From assembly GCA_903907615.1 (NCBI GenBank), contig CAIVOR010000243.1, positions 1 through 12,200 on the forward strand: a stretch of DNA of 12,200 nucleotides, in the 5' to 3' direction. Origin of the DNA: an uncultured Microbacteriaceae bacterium. GTDB taxonomy: Bacteria > Actinomycetota > Actinomycetes > Actinomycetales > Microbacteriaceae. The notes under the pieces are model-generated. The model was not told the origin of the DNA and made no database searches. It worked only from the letters and a program-made list of their open reading frames with translations. How positions within the stretch are numbered: the first letter of the stretch is position 1; the number at the start of each line of letters is the position of its first letter. The translations under genes and the position numbers were made by a program. This document shows positions 6,039 through 12,200 of the stretch, one piece after another.

Positions 6039-7018
6039 GCCCAGCGCTCGGCGAGGTAGTCGGCCTGCACGCGACGAATAGTGCCCGACTTCCCCCGCAT
6101 GATGATGCTGTCAGTGCGAATGATCGGACCCTTGCGACGCACACCGCCGACCAAGGCGCCGTCGGTGACACCCGTAGCCACAAAGAAGGTGTTGTCAGAG
6201 TTGACGAGCTCGCTGGCCTCATAGACGTGGTCCATCTTGAGGCCCGCGTCGACGCCAGCCTGCGCCTCAGCGTCGTCTTTGGGGGCGAGGCGTCCCTGAA
6301 TGAAACCGCCGAGCGCCTTGATGGCACACGCGGTCACGATGCCCTCGGGGCTGCCGCCAATTCCAATACACATATCGATGCGCGCTTCTTCTCGGGCCGC
6401 GTTGATGCCGCCGGCCACATCGCCGTCGAGCAGAAGGCGCGTGCCCGCTCCCGCATCGCGGATCTCTTGAATGATTCCCTCGTGACGCGGGCGGTCGAGA
6501 ACCGCCACCACCATTTCGCCCACGGGCTTGCCCTTGGCCGCGGCGAGCGCACGAATGTTCTCAGCAATCGACTGACGAATATCCAAGATGCCCACACCCT
6601 CGGGGCCGGCCACGAGCTTGTCCATGTAGAAGACGCTCGAGGCATCGAGCATGGTGCCGCGGTCAGAAGCGGCAATGACGGAGATGGCGTTCTGACGACC
6701 CGCACTCGTGAGGCTCGTGCCGTCGATGGGGTCCACCGCAATGTCACACGCGGGACCATCGCCCGTTCCCACGACCTCACCGTTAAACAGCATGGGGGCG
6801 TTGTCCTTCTCGCCCTCACCGATCACAATCGTTCCTGAAAAGTCGACGGTGTTGAGAAACGCGCGCATGGCATCCACGGCCGCGCCATCGGCGCCATTCT
6901 TGTCACCGCGCCCCACAAACGGGAACGACCGGATGGCGGCAGCCTCGGTGGCGCGCACCAGTTCCATGGCGAGGTTGCGATCGGGGTGCAGGAACATCGG
7001 GCCGGAAGCAGAGGTCAT
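6035..7018 (-). CDS. glpX: Class II fructose-1,6-bisphosphatase
   Basis: Hydrolyses fructose 1,6-bisphosphate to fructose 6-phosphate, the committed step of gluconeogenesis; actinobacteria commonly rely on this GlpX-type enzyme. It has 327 residues, the family's usual length. GEGEKDNAPM (67-76) and DPIDGT (96-101) are the metal- and phosphate-binding motifs shared with the lithium-sensitive phosphatase fold, and GIGGSPEG (about 206-213) is also characteristic. The start is ATG 7018-7016; an in-frame ATG at residue 8 is an alternative. A -10-like hexamer sits exactly 6 nt upstream, and GAAGG directly before the ATG is too close to be a normal ribosome site, so a leaderless message is favoured. 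It is divergent from fba, the enzyme one step earlier in gluconeogenesis. Confidence 0.96.
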   Translation of the reverse strand: MTSASGPMFLHPDRNLAMELVRATEAAAIRSFPFVGRGDKNGADGAAVDAMRAFLNTVDFSGTIVIGEGEKDNAPMLFNGEVVGTGDGPACDIAVDPIDGTSLTSAGRQNAISVIAASDRGTMLDASSVFYMDKLVAGPEGVGILDIRQSIAENIRALAAAKGKPVGEMVVAVLDRPRHEGIIQEIRDAGAGTRLLLDGDVAGGINAAREEARIDMCIGIGGSPEGIVTACAIKALGGFIQGRLAPKDDAEAQAGVDAGLKMDHVYEASELVNSDNTFFVATGVTDGALVGGVRRKGPIIRTDSIIMRGKSGTIRRVQADYLAERWA

Positions 7019-7030
7019 GCCTTCACTTTA
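7019..7030 (-). promoter_or_regulatory. glpX -10 hexamer with leaderless spacing
   Basis: On the minus strand TAAAGT (7030-7025) fits TANNNT, and the 6-nt GAAGGC separates it from the ATG. Transcription would start at the A of the start codon. This is the same geometry as before ispH and xseA. No convincing -35 box was seen. Confidence 0.5.
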
Positions 7031-7051
7031 TCCGCACCCGTTCGCCTTCAT

Positions 7052-7097
7052 TAGACTGAAGTCGGTCGCGTCCGCGGCCGTGTGCGCCTACGAGGAG
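7052..7097 (+). promoter_or_regulatory. fba: Candidate fba -10 and ribosome site
   Basis: TAGACT (7052-7057) fits TANNNT, and GAGGAG (7092-7097) is a strong ribosome site 5 nt before the fba ATG at 7103. The predicted leader is about 35-40 nt. A weak -35 (TTATCC, 7028-7033) would be 18 nt upstream, overlapping the glpX promoter on the other strand, so the two promoters may compete. Confidence 0.45.
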
Positions 7098-7102
7098 TAG
7101 TA

Positions 7103-8128
<1,026 letters not shown>

Positions 8129-8131
8129 CCC

Positions 8132-8635
8132 GTGGCTGACGACACCGAGAAGAAGCCACCCACCGAGGACCCGCTCGCACCCCGGCGTTTCCCCTTTGAC
8201 CGCGTGGTGGCCATCGCGCTCCTCGTGGTGGGAGGCATCAGCATCTTTTCATCGCTCGGCGAGTACCTCAACATGACGGTCACGCTCAACAAGCTGCTGG
8301 CCGAACTGCACGTGCAAATGCCCGAGTTTGCCGAGATGACCTACACGGATACTGGTCTGGCGCAGCCCGTGGGCCTGATTATCATCACGCTCGAGGGCCT
8401 GATCTTTGGCCTGACAGTGTGGGCCACGGTGCGACGCATCTCGGCAAAGAAACTCGCGTTTTGGGTGCCCATCGTGGGGTACCTTGCCACGTCAGCCGTC
8501 GTTTTTGGCGGGCAGATAATCTGCCTGTTTAGTGACCCCGCGTTCGTCGAGACGTTCTGGGCGGCCACGCAGGCGCTCCAGGCGGGCACCGGCAGCGCAA
8601 CACCCTCGCCGACGAGCACAATCCCCGTCTCGTAG
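8132..8635 (+). CDS. Small three-helix membrane protein, DUF6264-like
   Basis: A 167-residue membrane protein. A hydrophilic, Pro/charged N terminus (1-22) is followed by three predicted membrane helices at about 24-44, 77-99 and 108-133, then a Ser/Thr/Pro-rich tail. The pattern, a FDRVVAIALLVVG helix, a loop, then a helix ending in RR and LAFWVPIVG before the last helix and SDPAFV, resembles the DUF6264 proteins I associate with Microbacteriaceae; this recognition is from memory and not a search. The function is unknown. The start is GTG at 8132, only 3 nt after the fba stop, so it is very likely co-translated with fba. A link to aldolase function cannot be claimed. Confidence 0.8.
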   Translation: MADDTEKKPPTEDPLAPRRFPFDRVVAIALLVVGGISIFSSLGEYLNMTVTLNKLLAELHVQMPEFAEMTYTDTGLAQPVGLIIITLEGLIFGLTVWATVRRISAKKLAFWVPIVGYLATSAVVFGGQIICLFSDPAFVETFWAATQALQAGTGSATPSPTSTIPVS

Positions 8636-8641
8636 AGTAGA

Positions 8642-8720
8642 TTGTTTTACTAGTGGGGTTCTTTAGAGTGCCCTGCTTGCTTTCTCTCCATCACTCACTA
8701 ACACCTCACAACAAGAAGGA
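8642..8720 (+). promoter_or_regulatory. Promoter and ribosome site of the surface-protein gene
   Basis: TTGTTT (8642-8647) and TAGAGT (8664-8669) form a good -35/-10 pair with a 16-nt spacer, the best canonical promoter in the window. A pyrimidine-rich leader of about 45-50 nt follows, and AGAAGGA (8714-8720) is the ribosome site just before ATG 8724. This gene therefore appears to be transcribed independently of fba, with a normal leader unlike its housekeeping neighbours. Confidence 0.55.
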
Positions 8721-8723
8721 ATC

Positions 8724-9680
8724 ATGAAAAAAATCCTCGTGGGCGCCGCAATCGGCGCCATCGCTCTCGCCGGTGTTGCCGCGGCAGCTCCTGCCAACGC
8801 TCTGGCGTGTGGCACCTCGGCGCTTCTCGTCAACGGACCCAGCGACACAGCCAACCAGCTCACCTGGTTCAGCCCCACGGGAACTGTGCTTGAGACCGTC
8901 CCCATGGGCGAAAGTCAAGGCTACGGCGACATCGCTCTCTCGAAGGATGCTCTGACCGTCTTCGGTGTTCAGAATACAGATCCCGGAGACCCGGCGGGCG
9001 ACGTTGTCGACTTAGTGGATGCAGCCACGGGTTCAGTGAAGTCGACTCTGACCATGACCGGCCCCGCTGCTGGTATCGGTGGTTGGGATGGCGCGGCCAT
9101 TCGCCCCGATGGCAAGCTCATTGTTGGCTCGAATGCATCGGAAAAGGTTTTCACGGTTGACACCGCCACAGGCGCCTCAACAGAGTTCTTTGACTACACC
9201 ACACTGACGAGCGTCGAGAGTGCCTATACCACGGGTGACTTTGTGACCCTTGACAATGGTGATGAAATCGCACTGGGAACGCTTAATGACGGAAGTTCAG
9301 ACTTGTACGCCGTTATTCGCATTCACCCCGACGGCACCGGCATTATTCTCGGCTCCGTGGAAAACTCCTGGGGCGCCGGACGCGTGGGTGACGACCTTCA
9401 GCTCGCTGGGTCTGACGGCGTGATTCGCCAGATTGCTCTTGCCGATCTGCCAATCGTCGAGGGTTTCGACCCGCTGACAACGACCACAGTAGTTGACACG
9501 GGTGACCTGGGGTCCCTGTGGGGTGCTGCCGGAACCAAGGACGCGGGAACGCAGGAGTGTGTCACGCTTCCTGACACCGGCCTCAACAACGGCACGGCAC
9601 TCACTGTTGGTCTCATCGCTGCAGGCCTCGGCATCGCCGGTGCTGCCAGCATCGTGATTGCTCGCCGCAAGCGCGCCTAG
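8724..9680 (+). CDS. Secreted, LPDTG-anchored, beta-propeller-like surface protein
   Basis: A 318-residue exported protein of unknown function. A signal peptide (MKK, hydrophobic 4-22, ANA at 24-26 as likely cleavage site) opens it. The C terminus has a complete sortase signal: LPDTG (282-286), a hydrophobic helix (about 291-312) and the tail RRKRA, so it should be covalently attached to peptidoglycan. No sortase gene is in the window. The body has repeated strand-rich units with phrases such as DAATGS / DTATGA and RPDGKL / HPDGTG, typical of propeller blades. Only two cysteines exist, Cys29 at the mature N terminus and Cys279 next to the anchor, suggesting a disulfide that closes the ring. 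It has its own promoter and terminator. No catalytic motif was recognised; a ligand-binding or sensor role is a guess. Confidence 0.9.
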   Translation: MKKILVGAAIGAIALAGVAAAAPANALACGTSALLVNGPSDTANQLTWFSPTGTVLETVPMGESQGYGDIALSKDALTVFGVQNTDPGDPAGDVVDLVDAATGSVKSTLTMTGPAAGIGGWDGAAIRPDGKLIVGSNASEKVFTVDTATGASTEFFDYTTLTSVESAYTTGDFVTLDNGDEIALGTLNDGSSDLYAVIRIHPDGTGIILGSVENSWGAGRVGDDLQLAGSDGVIRQIALADLPIVEGFDPLTTTTVVDTGDLGSLWGAAGTKDAGTQECVTLPDTGLNNGTALTVGLIAAGLGIAGAASIVIARRKRA

Positions 9681-9696
9681 TCACACACAACAGATT

Positions 9697-9728
9697 CGAG
9701 GGGCATCGCCGAAAGGCGGTGCCCCTCG
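9697..9728 (+). terminator. Hairpin terminator after the surface-protein gene
   Basis: Arms 9697-9710 and 9715-9728 pair over 14 bp (one G-U) around a GAAA tetraloop of the stable GNRA type, starting 16 nt after the stop. The following sequence has only a few T residues, so it is an atypical intrinsic terminator, but stem length, stability and position make the call good. It may act on both strands. Confidence 0.75.
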
Positions 9729-9764
9729 GTCGTTAACTGGATGGAGAGATGTCGTCAGTACTGG

Positions 9765-9787
9765 GAGCAGGCCTGCCGGGCCTGCTC
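9765..9787 (-). terminator. Second hairpin, likely ispH transcript end
   Basis: Perfect 9-bp arms GAGCAGGCC (9765-9773) and GGCCTGCTC (9779-9787) enclose a 5-nt loop, 15 nt downstream of the ispH stop. There is no T-run after it on the minus strand, so it may end transcription together with the neighbouring hairpin or protect the 3' end. Confidence 0.5.
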
Positions 9788-9802
9788 GAGCATGAGTCGG
9801 CG

Positions 9803-10834
9803 CTACGCCTGGCGGCTGGGGCGCAGCTCTTTGGGAAGCGAGAAGATCAGGTCTTCCTCGGCGGTCTTCACTTCGACAACGTCGGTGTAACCGCCGGTAG
9901 CCAGCAGTGCCAAGAGCTCGCTGACTAGTTCCTCGGGAACCGACGCACCGCTCGTCACGCCAACCGTGGCCGCGCCGAGCAACCACTCCGGGTCGACCTC
10001 GCTGGCATAATCGACGCGATAGGCCGCCCGCGCACCGTACTCGAGAGCGACCTCGACGAGCCGCACTGAGTTGGACGAGTTCGCCGAACCGACGACGAGC
10101 ACCACATCGGCATCCGGTGCAACTTTCTTGATGGCCACCTGTCGATTCTGTGTGGCGTAACAGATGTCATCGCTGGGCGGGTCCTGCAGGTTGGGGAACC
10201 TCTCGCGCAGGCGCGCCACGGTCTCCATGGTCTCGTCAACCGAGAGGGTGGTCTGCGAAAGCCACACCACGTTGTCAGGGTTCTTCACGATGACCGTGTC
10301 GGCAGCGGCCGGGCCATCAACCAACGTGACACGGCCGGGTGCCTCGCCCATGGTGCCCTCAACCTCTTCGTGACCCGCGTGCCCGATAAACAAGATCTCC
10401 ACGTTGTCACGATCAAAGCGCACCACCTCGCGGTGCACCTTGGTGACGAGTGGGCAGGTGGCATCGATGGTCTTGAGCGAGCGGGCATCCGCCGCGTTGA
10501 CCACTGCGGGAGAAACACCGTGCGCGCTGAAGACGAGGCGTGAGCCCTCGGGAACCTCGTCGACCTCGTCGACAAAAATTGCCCCGCGCTCCTCGAGCTC
10601 GGCAACCACGTGAACGTTGTGCACGATTTGCTTGCGCACGTAGACCGGGGCACCAAAAGTATCGAGGGCCTTCTCCACGGCAATCACCGCGCGGTCAACG
10701 CCGGCGCAGTAACCCCGCGGGGCGGCAATCAGAATCCGCTTGGGGCCGGAGACCGTTTCATCGGAGAGCAACTGCTCGAGCGTGGTCGTACTTCCGCCGC
10801 GTCGCGGCATGCCCAGACCCACTGATGAATTCAC
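9803..10834 (-). CDS. ispH: 4-hydroxy-3-methylbut-2-enyl diphosphate reductase
   Basis: Last enzyme of the MEP isoprenoid pathway: reduces HMBPP to isopentenyl and dimethylallyl diphosphate using an iron-sulfur cluster; cytosolic. It has 343 residues. The three cluster ligands are Cys43 (APRGYCAGV), Cys127 (DATCPLV) and Cys225 (ICYATQNRQ). His72 (HNVHVV), His155 and Glu157 (HEEVEGTMG) and Thr195 (SQTT) match substrate-binding and proton-transfer residues. About 32 residues precede the conserved KRILIAAPRGYC core, as in other actinobacterial proteins. The start GTG 10834-10832 is supported by a -10 hexamer exactly 6 nt upstream; an ATG at residue 9 is the alternative. The gene is divergent from xseA, an arrangement I recall as common in actinobacteria. 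Confidence 0.97.
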   Translation of the reverse strand: MNSSVGLGMPRRGGSTTTLEQLLSDETVSGPKRILIAAPRGYCAGVDRAVIAVEKALDTFGAPVYVRKQIVHNVHVVAELEERGAIFVDEVDEVPEGSRLVFSAHGVSPAVVNAADARSLKTIDATCPLVTKVHREVVRFDRDNVEILFIGHAGHEEVEGTMGEAPGRVTLVDGPAAADTVIVKNPDNVVWLSQTTLSVDETMETVARLRERFPNLQDPPSDDICYATQNRQVAIKKVAPDADVVLVVGSANSSNSVRLVEVALEYGARAAYRVDYASEVDPEWLLGAATVGVTSGASVPEELVSELLALLATGGYTDVVEVKTAEEDLIFSLPKELRPSRQA

Positions 10835-10846
10835 GACTCAAGTCTA
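10835..10846 (-). promoter_or_regulatory. ispH -10 hexamer with leaderless spacing
   Basis: On the minus strand TAGACT (10846-10841) fits TANNNT, and the 6-nt TGAGTC separates it from the GTG. Transcription would start at the first base of the start codon. The spacer resembles that of xseA on the other strand (TGAGAC). Confidence 0.55.
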
Positions 10847-10891
10847 CGAGTTGCGCACGGTAACCCCCGCCCGACTGTCTGCGCGCTCGGC

Positions 10892-10903
10892 TACCCTTGA
10901 GAC
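10892..10903 (+). promoter_or_regulatory. xseA -10 hexamer with leaderless spacing
   Basis: TACCCT (10892-10897), then the 6-nt TGAGAC, then the xseA ATG at 10904. The -10 fits TANNNT and the position predicts transcription from the A of the start codon. No Shine-Dalgarno sequence is present. Confidence 0.53.
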
Positions 10904-12200
10904 ATGTCCACCGAAGCCTCTACGCTCGACAAACCGTGGTCGGTTGCCAATCTGACGGCACAGCTCAAGGCGTACATCGATCGGTTGGGCCTGGTGTGGG
11001 TCGAGGGCGAGATCACCCAGATTTCGAACGGCAAGATGGGCCGATTCGGCACTCTGCGCGACCTCGCCGAGGAAACGGCGATGGGCTTCTCTATTTGGGC
11101 GTCGGCGGCAGATCAGGTGCCTGCTGAGCTCAAGGCCGGTGACCGCGTCATCGCACTGGCCAAGGTGGACTTCTGGAAGAAGAACGGTGACATCAAGCTC
11201 GTCATTCAGCAGATGCGTCACGTGGGACTCGGCGACCTGCTCGAGAAACTTGAGCAATTGCGAGCCAAACTGGCCGCCGAAGGGCTGTTTGCCCCCGAGC
11301 GCAAGAAACCCCTGCCCTTCTTGCCCGCGCGCATCGGACTCATTACCGGCGCCGACTCAGATGCCGAAAAGGACGTGCTCAAGAACGCACGCCTGCGCTG
11401 GCCGGCCGCGGTGTTCGAGGTGCGCCACACTCCCGTACAAGGTCCGGAGACAGCACCTCGCGTCATTGCCGCGCTGGCCGAACTCGATGCCATTCCGGAG
11501 GTCGAGGTGATCATCATCGCGCGCGGTGGCGGAGACTTCTTGAATCTGCTGCCGTTCTCCGATGAGGCCCTTGTTCGCGCCGTCGCGGCCTGTGAAACGC
11601 CCGTGGTGAGCGCCATCGGCCACGAAGCCGACCGCCCCCTGCTCGACGACGTCGCCGATCTGCGGGCATCCACTCCCACTGATGCGGGCAAGCGCGTGGT
11701 GCCCGACATCGCCGAAGAGCTGGCTCGCGTGGCAGATGCCCGCGCGCGCCTGCGCAATCGCGTGACCAACATCGTTGCCAACGAGGTCACCCGGCTCGAA
11801 CAACTGCGGAGTCGGCCGGTGTTGGCCTCGCATGAATGGATTACCAACCAACGCGCCGAAGACATCCTGCGAAATGTGCAACGCGGCCACGGCATCGTGA
11901 TGCACGCGCTCGACATGGCGCGCGCCGAGGCGCAGGGGTTACGCGCCCAACTGCGGTCACTCTCGCCTCAGCAGACGCTCGACCGCGGCTACGCCATTGC
12001 ACTGACACACGACAAGAAGCTGGTGCGCGCCATAACCGACGCACCGGCCGGCACCGAGTTGTCGCTCATGCTGGCCGACGGGCGGCTGGGGGCCACGAGT
12101 TTGGGTGTACTCGACATGCGCCCTTTTGCTAAAAGTTACACCCTCAATCTATTGTTTTCTGAAGGAAAAATTGGGCGGGCTACAACAGACATTAATCTGA
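10904..12200 (+). CDS. xseA: Exodeoxyribonuclease VII large subunit (frame open at window edge)
   Basis: Large subunit of exonuclease VII, which degrades single-stranded DNA from both ends in repair together with XseB. The frame is open for 432 codons with no stop. An OB-fold domain (about 10-110; PWSVANLTAQLKAYIDRL start) is followed by the nuclease core: LITGADSDAEKDVLKNAR, then IIIARGGGDF (Gly208-210, Asp211), PVVSAIGHEADRPLLDDVAD (His240, Asp243) and RASTPTDA. A long helical region and LDRGYAIAL follow, near the usual C terminus. GTELSLMLADGRLGATS (to about residue 400) resembles the normal end of the family. The last approximately 28 codons (after 12118) are A+T-rich and unlike XseA, so the native stop may have been lost or replaced. 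xseB would normally follow and is not seen. Confidence 0.93.
   Translation, partial: MSTEASTLDKPWSVANLTAQLKAYIDRLGLVWVEGEITQISNGKMGRFGTLRDLAEETAMGFSIWASAADQVPAELKAGDRVIALAKVDFWKKNGDIKLVIQQMRHVGLGDLLEKLEQLRAKLAAEGLFAPERKKPLPFLPARIGLITGADSDAEKDVLKNARLRWPAAVFEVRHTPVQGPETAPRVIAALAELDAIPEVEVIIIARGGGDFLNLLPFSDEALVRAVAACETPVVSAIGHEADRPLLDDVADLRASTPTDAGKRVVPDIAEELARVADARARLRNRVTNIVANEVTRLEQLRSRPVLASHEWITNQRAEDILRNVQRGHGIVMHALDMARAEAQGLRAQLRSLSPQQTLDRGYAIALTHDKKLVRAITDAPAGTELSLMLADGRLGATSLGVLDMRPFAKSYTLNLLFSEGKIGRATTDINL
12119..12200. other. A+T-rich tail at the right edge, foreign or chimeric
   Basis: From about 12119 the base composition drops sharply, about 40% G+C by hand count against roughly 60% before, and codon use loses its G/C-ending bias. 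The xseA frame runs through by chance or fusion. I recognise no gene, tRNA or inverted repeat in the 82 bases. Reading the minus strand gives only a short peptide. Possible explanations are the edge of an inserted element, a strain-variable junction or a sequence-assembly artefact. Confidence 0.55.

Overview
The window reads as a chromosomal stretch from a high-G+C Gram-positive actinobacterium, most likely Microbacteriaceae or a close relative. Three things point there: protein-level resemblance of the housekeeping genes, a small three-helix membrane protein of DUF6264 type directly behind fba, and an LPXTG-type cell-wall anchored protein. No RNA gene, CRISPR array, transposase or integrase is visible. 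Coding density is very high and no gene-free stretch exceeds about 125 bases. Genus placement is not possible from sequence reading alone.

Layout. (1) 1-904, minus: ychF, an Obg-type P-loop ATPase/GTPase cut by the left edge. (2) 1013-1620, plus: a two-gene toxin-antitoxin cassette, a DUF3018 (MazE-like) antitoxin overlapping a TTG-started MazF/PemK toxin, behind a palindrome-rich control region. Its base composition is visibly lower in G+C than its neighbours, which suggests later acquisition. (3) 1617-3452, minus: a likely operon of mmsA (CoA-acylating methylmalonate-semialdehyde dehydrogenase) and an unrecognised 109-residue protein. (4) 3592-6038, plus: rmuC and a CynX/NimT-type MFS exporter/permease. 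(5) 6035-7018, minus: glpX, meeting the MFS gene tail to tail with both stop codons inside one CTAG. (6) 7103-8635, plus: class II fba with the membrane protein 3 nt behind it. glpX and fba are divergent and encode consecutive gluconeogenic steps. (7) 8724-9680, plus: a secreted, propeller-like, LPDTG-anchored surface protein with its own promoter and hairpin terminator. (8) 9803-10834, minus: ispH, divergent from (9) 10904 to the right edge, plus: xseA, whose reading frame stays open into an abruptly A+T-rich tail.

Most genes are housekeeping: translation-associated ATPase, central carbon metabolism, MEP isoprenoid synthesis, DNA recombination and repair. The accessory parts are the toxin-antitoxin cassette, the surface protein and the A+T-rich tail after about 12118. 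A recurring regulatory pattern is an actinobacterial -10 hexamer (TANNNT) exactly six bases before the start codon of glpX, ispH and xseA, the arrangement expected of leaderless mRNAs. I found no convincing large undescribed multi-gene system. The best leads are the control region and start choice of the toxin-antitoxin pair, the surface protein, and the xseA 3' junction.
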